DNA of 30,400 nucleotides from Chara braunii. Lineage: Eukaryota > Streptophyta > Charophyceae > Charales > Characeae. The translations under genes were made by a program, and so were the position numbers. Positions 1-11,100 of this stretch are shown here, piece after piece (positions within the stretch are counted from its first letter, which is position 1; every line of letters starts with the position of its first letter). Under the pieces are notes generated by a model, which saw nothing but the letters and a program-made list of their open reading frames with translations, searched no databases and was not told the origin of the DNA. The stretch is taken from the NCBI GenBank assembly GCA_003427395.1, contig BFEA01000073.1, positions 2,484,547-2,514,946 of the forward strand. The letters are read 5' to 3'.

Positions 1-51
<51 letters not shown>

Positions 52-62
52 AACACACACAC
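1..62. repeat. (CA)n microsatellite with AAAC interruptions
   Basis: Nearly pure CA dinucleotide run broken at intervals by an extra AA. The run reaches the window edge, so its true length is unknown. The next ~130 bases (63-195) hold nothing I recognise. Confidence 0.95.
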
Positions 63-192
63 AAAAACAGAAGAAAAAAAAAAAGTGTGGCAGTGTATAT
101 TTCCATGTTGTAGTCGTACATTCATTCGATTTTGCCCATCACATCGTTTCATCCATGGAAGTACCATGAGGTGAGCTGCACGGTTGGAGACT

Positions 193-195
<3 letters not shown>

Positions 196-274
<79 letters not shown>
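196..274. repeat. Compound (CT)n(CA)n microsatellite
   Basis: About 20 CT units followed directly by about 19 CA units. Open frames crossing it translate to Leu-Ser and Thr-His repeats and are not genes. Confidence 0.95.
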
Positions 275-276
<2 letters not shown>

Positions 277-347
277 CCCTTAGGCCCTAGCACCACACCC
301 CTGCGCCAAGAACACCCTGCGCAAACGCATCAAACGCGTTTACCCGT

Positions 348-414
348 GTTCAGTGAACGCGCGTTCACCGTGTTCAAAAACTGAACGTGAGACGCGCGTT
401 CAATGAACGCGCGG
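348..414. repeat. Cluster of GTTCA-based palindromes
   Basis: Two perfect palindromes lie side by side. The first is 353-368, with 8-bp arms and no spacer (GTGAACGC / GCGTTCAC). The second is 393-413, with 10-bp arms around one base (CGCGCGTTCA, A, TGAACGCGCG). Between them is a shorter GTTCA...TGAAC inverted pair. The cluster sits exactly where homology of the neighbouring minus-strand integrase fragment stops. It could be the edge of a small inverted-repeat element or a rearrangement hotspot; I cannot assign a family. Confidence 0.6.
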
Positions 415-416
415 TA

Positions 417-890
417 ACACAGCATGTCGATAAAGTCGATGGAGACGGACTCCCCGAGACCATCGGGAATGAGAAGAGGTGTGAGTAGCACTATGGGCTT
501 TTGTCTGCATGGTTTGATTCCTTGACAGACTTGACATTCAGCCACAAACTCTTCAGCAGTTCCTTTCATGCCAGGCCAATCAAACTGTCTCAACAGATCT
601 GCGTAAGTCTTTGCCATGCCGAAGTGTCCGCTCCGGCCATGAGCCAAATCCAGAAAGTGCGTGCAGAGAGGCTCATAGTTGGCCACACACAATCGATCGT
701 GCTTCCCGTAGTGACAGAAAATCAGTCCTCCATACTCGTGAAAATCAAGCTGACTGCTAGGGTCAACCCGCAGCCGCTCAATGATGGGACTAAGTTTCGG
801 ATCCTTGGTTGTGTGTATACGAGCTCCTCCTTCAACTTCTTCTAGAGGTCGTAGGATTTCACAAGGGAAGTTATGTACAGAGGGTGGCAA
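417..890 (-). pseudogene. Integrase N-terminus, zinc-binding HHCC domain (truncated)
   Basis: About 158 residues are recognisable. The HHCC zinc finger is complete, with His84-x4-His89-x29-Cys119-x2-Cys122 counted from the Met at 890. It is followed by a linker and the SIDFID segment, which carries the first catalytic Asp of the DDE core. The sequence then leaves integrase homology at ~417 and runs into the palindrome cluster, so the catalytic core and C-terminus are missing. The protein cannot be functional. Confidence 0.8.
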
Positions 891-904
891 GACAAAGCGT
901 CAGC

Positions 905-1440
905 TACTCGGTTATAACAACCCTTTTTGTGACTTAACTTGAAGTCATAAATGTCAATTTCATGGAACCAGCGAAGTTACGCCGAAGTAAGGTAGGGGAC
1001 AAGGTACTTTGCTCTTTGATCCACTTCAGAGTTTCATGATCCAAGAATACTTTGAAGTGACATCCCAAAAGGTAGTGTTTTCAGTGATCCAATGTCATAC
1101 GCAAAGCATAGAGCTCGCGCATGTAGTCTGTGATGTAGGTGGAAGTGACTACCTTTTCGCTGGACATGCGTTTGCTGTAGTATTCGAGTGGTCGCAAGCC
1201 ATCCCCGTCATCTTGCTGCAGCACTGCGCCAATTCGATACTGACTAGAAGTAGGATCACTAAATGAGGCAGTAGTGGTATTAACCACAAAAGTAGATGCC
1301 ACATGGGTAGGACGAATAAAGGCAACATACAATTGTTCATCATCCTTGTGCTTGCGCCATTTCTTGCAGAACTTCATAGCATTCAGAAAAGTCACTGGGG
1401 ACTCGTAGTCTCGTGTTTCTCATCCAAGAGGGCGGGAAGC
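905..1440 (-). pseudogene. Pol linker fused to RNase H, RT deleted (relic)
   Basis: After ELPALLDE and a linker ending near AFIRPTHVAST, the sequence goes directly to an RNase H domain. Visible parts are YRIGAVLQQDDGDGLRPLEY, then LDHETLKWI, then, after a frameshift near 960, FHEIDIYDFKLSHKKG and VADALS. These are standard Ty3/gypsy RNase H signatures (GAVLxQ, HxxLK, VADALSR). The first catalytic Asp motif (TDAS in the family) reads TTTAS here. The roughly 200-residue RT that should lie between linker and RNase H is missing. The exact breakpoint lies between about 1260 and 1440. Confidence 0.75.
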
Positions 1441-1490
1441 TCGTTCCCTTGATCATTTTTTACCATGAAAAGTGACTCCTTTCACTTGGT

Positions 1491-1980
1491 TCATTCGCAT
1501 TGGGACTGCAGCCAGCCCAAGCCAAGGACAACGTCGAAGGGACACTTATCAAGGATATAGAAGTTTAGTGTGTGGGTGACAATTTTGTCCTTGCCAAAGG
1601 TAGTGTGCACACCTTTGACTGCATGCGTAGAAGAGACAACTTCTTTGTTGCCAACTTGTGTCCGACAAGGGTTCTGCAAGGCCACTTGCTTCATTCCCAA
1701 GCCCACCTTGCGTATCCCATGAGGTGGCATAAAGTTAGTCGTAGCACCACAGTCAATCAAGACACGGAGATAGCGGTGGTTTATGAGAAGTTTGAAGAAG
1801 ATCAACTTCACTGTCCCTTGGGCACGCTGCTGTTTCATCTCAGCCCAATGCTCCAAGTGGTAGTGGAAGTCGACTGTCCCAGACTCCTCCCAAGGCTCGA
1901 CATACAAAACATTACACACTTCAGCCTTGACATCAGCAGATAATTGGGCTTCAAGGGAGGACTGTTGATTTGCATCAGAT
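1491..1980 (-). pseudogene. Retroviral-type aspartic protease region (relic)
   Basis: The frame reads through a gag-pro junction-like stretch into a protease. The catalytic motif LIDCGATTNFM (Asp codon at 1752-1754) matches the D-S/T-G-A-T active site of Ty3/gypsy proteases, with Cys in place of Ser/Thr. Downstream FDVVLGLGWL is the second conserved protease motif (LG.xWL). The frame is open to about 1980 and ends at a stop at 1491-1493. The coding sequence resumes in another frame with the ELPALLDE segment typical of the linker before RT. The upstream gag part is lost at the junction with element 1. Confidence 0.8.
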
Positions 1981-2837
1981 CCAATTTTCTTTTCTAAAGG
2001 GGGTGTTGCCCAAATTTTTGCTAATTCAGGGAGTTAGACAAAATTTGACTTTGAAAAGTTGAAGGTTATCTCTGTTTTCATATTTGAGTTTAACATTATT
2101 TCTGAAAAGCATTTTTTTACGAGAAGCGCTGCCAAAATTTTCTTAGTTTAGAGGAGTTAGATTATATTTTGATAGGTGGCGATTCTGACAATCCACTCTG
2201 TATAGAGGAGACGCTGCCATGAGTCTACCTTTCTTTGGGCACTAGCTTAGAAGTAGACTTAGACTTTGTTCGCAGGAGAAACTTGAGTGAGAATGTAATA
2301 TGGAGGTTCATTCCCCATACACTGATAGTTAACCTTGGAAATTGGCGTGTTTTGTGTTAAAGGTCCTTTTAATCATTTTGATTTATGATTTGGACTAGAT
2401 TCAGTTTGATCCTACAAGGATCATCTTTTCTTATCACTGATAACTGGTCGGTTGCCGATTCGTCGGTTTGCGACTCAACTCCAACCCACTTCTCGTTACC
2501 CAACCCAAAAAGGTTTTAGCCCTGATGGTTTTATTGTTTTATTAAGGTTTTCACCCGGACTTTTATTGAAGGATCATTTAACAAAGGTACTGAGTATTTA
2601 TTTTCGGAAGGTTGGACAGTGGTTGGGGCTTGCATGGCTAAAGTGAGGGTTATGCGTATAGAGAATGGTTGAAGTTGACCTCATGTACTGTGCGGGCTAT
2701 GTTGAATCTTTGATGTGATTGCAGGTATGTTTGTGATTCGGACTCTGGATGTGGTTGTCTGTAATCACATACATATATGGCTGAGAGGAGTCTCACTATG
2801 ACTGTGAGAAGTGATCGTCATATATTAATGACCCTTA

Positions 2838-2858
2838 TTTATATATGTACATATTTAT
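2838..2858 (+). promoter_or_regulatory. Possible TATA-type promoter element in left LTR
   Basis: A TTTATATATG stretch lies inside a near-palindrome centred on ATGTACAT. The right LTR keeps the same feature near 17235-17258. LTRs carry their own RNA polymerase II promoter, and this is the clearest TATA-like site shared by both copies. No start site can be read from sequence alone. Confidence 0.3.
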
Positions 2859-3831
2859 GAATCGAGTGTTCACGCGGTCTATTATGACTGTGCGCAAGGG
2901 TTAAACAGATTATGCGTTGAGAGAAAAGGGGGATCCCGTTTTATCCTTTGTTTTTTTAAGTTCTTATAGTTGGCGTTGTAATCCGTGGCAGCCGTCAAAG
3001 TCAAACCCTTTGAGTTCTCTTCTGACCCTGGATGGTGGAGCTGGTCTCCAGGGCGATAAAAGACGACTGCCACCACAGGAATGCACCTGTGTACCACCCA
3101 CTCTCCACAGGGTACAAAAGAGGGTGTGGTGATCAACCGCCTTGGCGGTTGTCTAACGTCGAGAAATTAACCCCTCAAGGTGCATGTCAGCCGACACTTG
3201 AGGGTTGAATGCGACCCTCGAGATTAACGAGGACCACTTGAGTATGGGTACTGCATAGTAAGTCACCATTGCGACCGCTTACGTAAGCATGCATTACGAG
3301 TCAATGTTAGTTAGCCCTGCTCCCGCGCGGTTTTATGCTAAGTCTCACGTGGGTCGGCTATCTGATTTCCCCGTCGAAAGGTTATGGGATGACTACTGAA
3401 GGAACTAGGATTGTTTGTGTTGTTCTTGTGTTGTTTATTTTGTGTCGTTTCATGTGTGTGTGTGTGTGTGTTAAATTTTATGTTCTTAAGTGTGGTGTGA
3501 TGCGTGGTGAGTGAGATACGTCCTAGTCGACCGACGACGAGCCGCGCTTGGGACTTCAGCCCCCAGTGCGTCGGTTCGCGTGCGGGTCCGATAGAGGCGT
3601 GGGACCTCGCATACCCCCTATGGTACAGTGAACGAGAAACGCCATCAGCTGGTCCACCTCTGTGATTGCAACTGATTAGCTTTCGTACTGTGGACTGGTA
3701 GCTTGGCAGGGATACGCCCACCGACGGGAGGTGACAACTCCCGTAAGGTGGAGGTAAGTTGTGCCTCACGTAGGCCCTATCCTGTCGTAGGGGCTCCCAA
3801 GAGGCATGGCTGCCGCACTCGGCCGGAGCAG

Positions 3832-4037
3832 CTTGCGGAAGCTCCATGTGTATCGCGACGAGGATTAGACCAACCCCTACGTGACGAGGCAGGGAGGGTC
3901 CCGCCCTGTGCGGTGTGGGGCCGATGCGCTCAACGACGGCTTGCGGAAGCTCCAAGTGTATCGAGAGTAGACCAACTCCTACGTGACGCGGTCGGGAGGG
4001 TCCCTCCCTGTGTGGTGCGGGACCGCTGCGCTCGACA
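3832..4037 (+). repeat. 108-bp tandem duplication at the end of the left LTR
   Basis: Two copies of a unit beginning CTTGCGGAAGCTCC lie at 3832-3939 and 3940-4037, the second ending at the LTR end. The right LTR has a single copy (about 18226-18319). The two units differ at many positions. Confidence 0.75.
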
Positions 4038-4039
4038 GG

Positions 4040-4057
4040 TGGCGCCGTTGCCAGGGA
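4040..4057 (+). promoter_or_regulatory. Primer-binding site, tRNA-Asp type
   Basis: TGGCGCCGTTGCCAGGGA is complementary to the 3' end of plant tRNA-Asp(GUC), with one mismatch at base 14. It lies two bases after the CA that ends the left LTR, the correct place for priming minus-strand DNA synthesis. This PBS is common in plant Tat/Athila-type elements and fixes both the LTR end and the plus orientation of element 1. Confidence 0.85.
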
Positions 4058-6284
4058 TAACGGTTGCCTACCGTTGTCCGTGGTGGAACGATATTCGGGT
4101 TTGGTGATGTGATAACTAGGCAAAATGAGAAGTTTCTTTGGGCTTTATGGTTAGTTGTTTGATGGTATTGGATAAAAAGTGAGTGCGGGTTGATTGTGTG
4201 AGTTGGTTTTGATTGATGCAGTAAGGATGGTTCGAGAGCGATGACTGTTCTGACTATGCGCTCTCGTACTCTGACTAGCATGAGGGTAGTTGGCGTTAGT
4301 ACCTCTTCTGACCCTGATAGTTAACGGGCTTGGACAATGCTTTCCATGTTTGATACACCTCAGGTAGGATGAAGCAACACCAATCTAACTAAGTATGTCT
4401 ATCGTGGAAGTTAGCCTCATGATGTGCCTATTATGGTCCGGAGAGTTATATGAGTGATCATGAGAGCAACTTGGTACTTTCGCATTAAAGTGGGGCCGAG
4501 AATGAGTAAGGGAGCCTATTATGTTAGAAATCATCGAGGAACTTCGAGGAGAGTTAGGCTAAGGACGTTGAAAGTCTTTATGAGCATGAGTTGGGATCCT
4601 TGAGTCTGGGTTCTAAGCGGTTGTTCGAATTATATAGCCATGAAAGTGTGAGGTCTGCCCCGCGTGATGTGTCTGAACTAGGCATATAAGGCGGTAGATA
4701 GGTGCAGGGAACACCGTCTTATGACCTCAATTGAAGAGATTACGGGACGTAGTAGGTCTGCATAGTACCTTCTTTGCGAGAGAGATATCAGATCCTAGGG
4801 GCAGTCAGGAATAGTGAAGGGGCTAACACTTACACTTTTTTGCTTAAATTTGATAGGGCAATGAGATCTATGTGATATTAGTCCCTCGTTTGAACCTTTC
4901 CCGGTTTGGACCATCTGCTTGAATCTGTGGAGTTGAGGCTAAGGACTTAAGATTGTTCTTCTGAGGACATTTCTCTTCCGTTATATATTCAACTCATTCA
5001 TGTATACCAGATATTATTGAGGAAGCCTATTTAGTGTCTTTTTATGCGGGGCTATGTACCTGATATTATTTCATCTGATGGTTATCCTTGTCAGGAATAC
5101 TCGCATGAGTTATTTATCTAAGGTACCTATTTGAATTTATCAATCTGCAATGATTTATATGAGTCTCTCCAATCCAATTATTGACTTATGGTTGTCTATT
5201 AAGTTTATACGTTCAGATTGCTCTTCGAAGAGGGGTAGAGGCATTGCGCGGAATCCACATCTTATGCGGATTCAGAGGTGAATGGAGTAACTGCTTCCTT
5301 GAGATAAATTTATTCTCATAGAATGGTCAATGTGCGAAGGTCTACCCCAAGGAAGGGTGCAATCCTATGTTATTGTTCCCCTGAAAGATGGCTTTGACGA
5401 AGTTATAGTTTTGTTTTGTAGGTAGTAGTGAGACCACGCCGGAACTATGCTCCTGGTCCATAGTGGGGTGTTGTTGTTGTATCCCCTGTGATAAGATGAC
5501 TACACTACTACTGAATTGGAGGAAAATGTTTGAGCCTTGCTAGACCATGGCCTATAAGGGAAGCAACTACTACATGCTACAGAGAGGTAGGGGGTGAATC
5601 CCGAACTATTTTTGTGTTAAGTGGGTTCACCGGCACAGGACGGAACAACACATCCCGGCGCGTGTATGGTGAGGTTGTGTACTTTATCGACAAGGTTCGG
5701 TAACGAGCAAGTGCTGGAATCGGAGGGAGAAGCAGTGAGGCTTGATCCTTGAGCGGGGCTTAGGGATTTGAGGTGCTATCCATTCAAAAAAAAAAAAGGG
5801 ATTACAGTGCCCCTCGACACAGTATACTTTTGTCAAAGTTGGGGAGTAGAAGTGTGGTACTGTCACTATTATTATGTCTGAAAATGCTAGTTGTTGGCGG
5901 CCTCATCTTTGATCATGACGTGTCTACTATATGATATGCCTATTGGTATAAGCTTATCATTATGAGGTATTTGTATATGTTTCTGGGTAAGTGACTAGCC
6001 TATGTATAATGCATTTGATTTTTATGAGTTTTGTTGATGTAAGTCACTAAGGTAATATGTCATTTTCCGTGGGTAATTGTCTTTGTGAATCTTGATATTT
6101 GTGAGCATACTATCATCGTGATATATTACTATTATTACTTTCTTTACACCGGGTGGTCGTAAATACTGGAAAGGATAAATTTTAGAAAAAGGGGTAGCTT
6201 GGAGCTAAGATTTCAAGCGTAGAGAGTGGAAAGGGGGATTGTCAACATAGTAATGGAAGGCGTATGCTGGACGTTTTTTATGTG
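4058..6284 (+). other. Long leader of element 1, no gene seen
   Basis: About 2.2 kb between the PBS and the first gag-like codons. No frame has recognisable protein similarity and stops are frequent. Leaders of this size occur in large plant Ty3/gypsy elements. An A11 run at 5786-5796 is the only low-complexity feature I noted. Confidence 0.6.
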
Positions 6285-8194
6285 ATGGGCAGAACCCAGA
6301 CAAAGCGAAAGGCAACTCAGGATGCCTTATGCTAAGGAAGATCCCAGTATAACCTTGCTTGTAAAAAAGGGAGACGGGCTCGAGATATCCTTGCTAAGGC
6401 GAGTCAAGGAAGAAGAATATATCTCTTCCTGGTGGGGCATGCTAATAGACAAGGGTATCTTCGTCTGGATCGAGTCTAGATTTGATGATGATTGGGATTG
6501 TGCTGTAGTGAGAATAACACTCTACACCCCATCATCGTTCTGGTTCTTGCATGAGATTGAGTTGGCGCTAGGGCGTGAAAGTCTGCTTGCGAGGTCTTTG
6601 AGGATAGCTGAGGGAGCTACGACAAAATGGGCAAGAAGAAGAGCCCATGAAGGAGAGGAGCAGGTGGTGACCCATGTAGAGGTCAAGCGAGCTGAAGAGT
6701 TTGTGCTTTCCTCAGCCCCGTTACGAGTCGTCCTGCCCGATTTCCTCGTCGAGAAGTGTTTCGGGTGACGAGCAAGGGTAGAGACCGCAATAGAAGCCAC
6801 TTTGAGGGCGCCCGAATGGGGGTATGGGCGTTTTACGTGTGAACAGATATATGGTCTGTACCTGAACCAAATGTTTTTACCCCCTAATCAAAGGCTCAGG
6901 AACATGGTCAACGTTGTTGATGCATACGCAAGTTCCCATGATCCGGATGAAAGGTTTGTAGATTGGGATGAGGTTCGGGTAGCAGCAGACCGATAAAGGG
7001 TGTCCCCCATAGTTTACCGGATGCGTCCCTCATAGACTCGTCTATAGCCTTCTTACTATCTAATGCAAGTGCGAGGGCCAAGTGGCAGTTGTAACGACTA
7101 CCATTGTTAGCCTATAGTTGTTCTAAAAAGTTTTGCCAATATAGGTTGTATATTGCTGATAGTACCGTTAAGGTTAACGCAAGGGTAACTAAAGTTTAAA
7201 GTCTAGTTGTGTGAATGGGAGAAGAGAGTTAGTGCGATTTGAGTATTAGCAGATGTTGCTTTGCTCTTATCTGTTTTGAGTTCTATGGGCTACAACCTGT
7301 TGATTCATTGCTTGTCATGCGTGTCACGACGACATCAGCATCATGATTGAAGAAAGTGGTCTCACTAAATTCCTGTTCTGGAGGAGTTCGTGCCTCACTA
7401 AAGTGTTGCTACATGAATCAGTGCATGACTCAATGCCCCCATACCTTCGTGCTCTACTGTTTAGAGGGAGAGAGTTGTCCAACTTTCTGCTCGGCTATAA
7501 GAACTTCGACCTCGCGAAGATGTGGGACGAGAGAGCAATGAAGAGAATGTTGCCATTGTTCGTTTGTAAGGAGTTGAGCGAGGAAATATATACCTTCATG
7601 TTGAAGCCGTGAACTTAGGAACAGTTGGAGACTTCTCTAAGGTTAAGATTTCCAGAAGATGGAGTAGAGGGCTAACGTGGTGAGGGTCCTGTGCAGTTAG
7701 TCAAGGTTGCGTCGACGCAAGGAGAGCTAAGTGGTCTACAAAGGCAAGTGGGAATATTAGAAGAAAGGTTGACGCGGCTAGAAGAGGCTAAAAAAGGCAA
7801 ACGAAAGGTTTTGGAAGATACATCAAGTAAGCGGGCTGGTCAAGGTAAAGGAGAGGCAAGAGATGGTGATCGAGAGTCACCCCTCCTCAACAGAACCTCG
7901 AGATGGCGGACTAGTGTTCAGGGAAGAGATGAAGACAAAAAGTTAGTTGAGGTAAATGAGGAGCAGGAATCTAGCATAGCCCTACCTACTGTTGCATCTG
8001 ATCTAAAGAGGAAGTGTGTTGACAAGGGAGCATCGTCAACTGCAAGTTGGGAGGGTCGAAGGAGTAAGAAATAACGAGAGCTATGGGCAAAGATAGTATG
8101 TGATTGTTATGGAAAGGTTGGTCATACCCCTCGGAGATGCAAGGTGGCAAGGGATAGGGTTAAAGAGAGTACAATATCGGGAGGAGGTGATTAA
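6285..8194 (+). pseudogene. Decayed gag-like gene of element 1
   Basis: The likely start is ATG 6285 (MGRTQTKRKATQD, basic), followed by a frameshift near 6320. A frame then runs 6322-6996 with an internal TGA at 6766-6768. After an unclear stretch (6997-7342) a second frame runs 7343-8194 with stops at 7610, 7616, 7673 and 8072. Visible parts are charged helical segments, a likely coiled coil (LQRQVGILEERLTRLEE) and a Lys/Arg-rich tail. At 8099-8140 is a zinc-knuckle relic with C-x2-C-x4-H-x4-C spacing in which the second Cys is Tyr. Gag packages element RNA into particles. Identification rests on position after the PBS, the coiled coil and the knuckle; capsid similarity is not clear. The 6997-7342 gap could be an insert or an intron; I see no proof of either. 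Confidence 0.6.
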
Positions 8195-11100
8195 CCCTAA
8201 CCCTTAGGCTTGGGAAGTTTTCAGCCAGAGGTTGACCCTAAATTTCTTGGGTTGTTTTAATAAGTTCGATTGTATATACGGGGACATGAGAGTTAGGATA
8301 ACAGGTTAACTGATTGTGTGATCATGACTCCGTGTTTTAGTCGGCAGGATCCTGACTATATACCAAGTGGGTAAGAAGATATGTATATATGCTTTTAGTA
8401 CATTGTGTGTATATATCGGATCATAAGAGGCCTCAAGTTAGATTGGATCTGGTGACTGCTTAAGGGTAGAATGGCTAGGATGTGATCAAAGTAAGAGAGT
8501 GAACCTCACGCATGTATAGGTCGCTGAGGGTAAGATTTTGTTGAGGATATGACATGGGATACAAATTTGAGTGCATTGAGAGATCACGTTAGGGGAACAC
8601 TGTTTTGGTTTTGATTGTGGTACCTGCACTTTTTGACATATACTTTCCTCTGGAAAAATATCACCCCAAGATTCTATACAATGTGATTATATTTGAGGGT
8701 TGAATTTCATTTTAGCCATACCACCCTGAGTTATGAGAGTATGCTTGCCCAATACGTTTGTATATATGAGATACTTTGAATTTGGTACGCTTCAAGTTAC
8801 ATGTTCCAGACTCTATGGCCTCGAGACTTATAGTTAAAAATTCTCTTTTCATGAGTTGTGTTGAGATATGAGAGGGAAATATGCACAGTACTCTGACTCG
8901 AGGTCATTTTAAATCTTTGATTGATTGGATCTTGGTGTGTCTTGTGTTACTTTTTGGATATTAGGATACGTCTTGGGTTTACTTGGATTCCTCTGAGCTG
9001 AGGGATGCGATGCACCGTGATTAAATACTATTTCTGCTTAGCCTTGGTCATAGAGGCATTGGAGGCAATGACATTTGTGTGATACATTATGAGATAAAGG
9101 GTTATTTGGGTCCATTTTGAGTTGAGGTTGTTCAACTCTAAAGAGTATATGTAACCCAATACTACTTTTTGTTACAGTCTTTGGGTGAAATACCCCATCT
9201 CTAAGTGTACATTGAGTTGAGAGATTTATGAGGTTATTCCTTGTATATGACGATCACAATCACTCACACATGTGTTGTTTTATCGTGATGTATGATGACT
9301 TGTGTGAGAGATGTATGAGCAACATCTCGTGTGTTTTATGTTTTGTGAATGTGAATGAATGTGAACTGTCTACTCTTCGGTATAGTCGTACGGTCTGCCC
9401 ACGGGCGGATAATAGGGCCGGGTATAAGGGGAGGAAGTGCAGTCTGCTTTTGTGAAGGGTGTGAGAGTCTTAAGGGATTTATGAGTCTTTGAGTCGGGCG
9501 CTTATCATGCCAAATGTTTATTGTTCAGTTGTGACAAGGACCCACAAATTGGTCTCTCAGTTTTGAGTTGTTTATGGTTGAGACGGCTTCAAGTGGGAAG
9601 GTGGTCCTTTGTTTATTTGGAGACTTATCTTCAAAAAGGAGGATGTTTTACAAAGGTAATATGAAAGTTCATCCAAGAGAGAGAGGGATGGCTGGGAGAC
9701 CTAATGAGTGAGACCTCCTTTGACTGAAAGGTGGTTAAAAGATTTAATGGCATGAAAAGTTGATTCTGAATGATAATGCCTGACGAGAAGGACCAAGGAA
9801 ACTGGTTTGGATAAGAATGATTCATTTGAGTGATGTCATTAAGATGTGTGGTCTATCGACTCTGATCAAGTTGAGAGGTCACGAACTTGTGAATATGGTG
9901 GTGAATTGTTTTTGTGATTTTGGGAAGGATGTCGTGTTCTCCATGTTGTCCCATAGGGAACTGGTTAATGCCTTGAGAGATTGACAAACCTTTGCGTAAT
10001 CCCGCAACAGACCTGTATTTGTTCTGATGCACCGTCCAGCCGCTTGTGTTAGTCTTAGGGCATTTGCAGGAATACCAAGCTAACGGTAAAGTTTAACATC
10101 ACTAGGACGCAACCCCTAATATTGACTGTTGATCGACACAACCTGAGCAGCGGGTCCACGTCTTACCAAGGGAGTAAAGGCTTAAAAGGTGTGGCCACCT
10201 AGGAGGTTTTTACTCCTGCGGGATGTGGTTGGGATAAGAGTCGAGTCATTTGAGTATGAGGGGGTCCTGATTGAACGTTTATTAGGAAAAAACCTATCGT
10301 GGCGCAACCTACAAGGGCACTACCGTTAAAATAACAACGTGATGGGTCGTAAATCTGGCTCGATCGCCCAGACTATGGTGGACCAGGATGGAGACCTGAC
10401 CTGTATTAGACTGCAGGAAGAATCTGAGATAAGATTTATGAATATATATATATTTGATTGTGAGAATTATTGGAGGGAGGCAAGAATGTCTTCAAAGATC
10501 TCGGTTAGGGCCTCGTCCCTAGTTATGGCCTTGCATGCAGGGTAGAGACTAAATGGGGCACTTAAAGAAAAGTCGGCGTTTGTCTAGGACAAAGGGGAGA
10601 GGACGGTTGAGAGGGCCGCTGAAACTTATATTGTAGTACGTATGCCAAGTACACTGGCGTCCTAGTGTCAGGACAATGGAGACCCAGGTTAGACTCTTGA
10701 CATCATATAGTTGTGTTTGGCATGGATTGATGGAGACCTCTAACCGGAGTTTGTCGGCTAATCAGATTGGTTCCTTTCTCGTCAGCATTTTGGATAATGG
10801 ATGAATTGATAATTTTTTTATTATGCGGAGCGACGGGGACGTCGCTTAATATGATCCAGTAAGTTGTCGGTGCGAATACCCTTGCAAGGGTATCAGCCTT
10901 GTTTTTTTGCAAACGATAGAAAATAAGTTTGGTTTAAAGTCTAAGTATACCATGCGAGGCGCGACTGAGTCTGTGGTTTACGTTGACCAGGTGGTTGACT
11001 ATCGTAGAGAGTGTGTGGGCGCACAGGCTTGAGGCGCTCGTGATCCTTTTACTTGTTGATGGTTGAAGAGCCGATGTGGTCGCCGACCAGGTTATTATTC

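Larger units (their letters stand above)
417..1985 (-). mobile_element. Broken Ty3/gypsy retrotransposon fragment (no RT)
   Basis: On the minus strand, read from high to low coordinates, the order is aspartic protease, RNase H, then the zinc-binding start of integrase, as in Ty3/gypsy pol. The fragment is cut on both sides. At the right (~1985) it meets the truncated left LTR of element 1. At the left (~417) it stops just after the integrase zinc finger, next to the palindrome cluster. Reverse transcriptase is absent: the protease-RT linker runs almost directly into RNase H. Several frameshifts and stops show that it is dead. No LTR or target duplication is seen for it. Confidence 0.85.
1986..4037 (+). 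repeat. Left (5') LTR of element 1, 5'-truncated
   Basis: It aligns along its length with 16387-18319. Shared landmarks include the ~125-bp repeat units near the start, the segment ATATATGGCTGAGAGGAGTC, a GT microsatellite (~3450-3470) and the terminal GCGCTCGACA. It carries only the last two of the five ~120-bp units found in the right LTR and starts abruptly at the minus-strand gypsy fragment. It also carries a 108-bp duplication at its 3' end that the right LTR lacks. Open frames inside it (for example 3338-4123 minus) are not supported as genes because the other LTR copy breaks them. Confidence 0.8.

Noticed and set aside
3338-4123. 261-codon open frame on the minus strand, and overlapping plus frame 3703-4107
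   Set aside because: Both lie inside the left LTR. The matching right LTR does not keep them open, no domain is recognisable, and part is coded by the GT microsatellite.
6997-7342. Possible intron within the element 1 gag-like gene
   Set aside because: The frame changes across it, but I could not find a donor/acceptor pair that cleanly restores one reading frame. Insertion or decay is as likely.
9228-9455. 75-codon Cys-rich open frame
   Set aside because: No signal peptide or spaced cysteine motif, surrounded by non-coding element interior. Chance frame.
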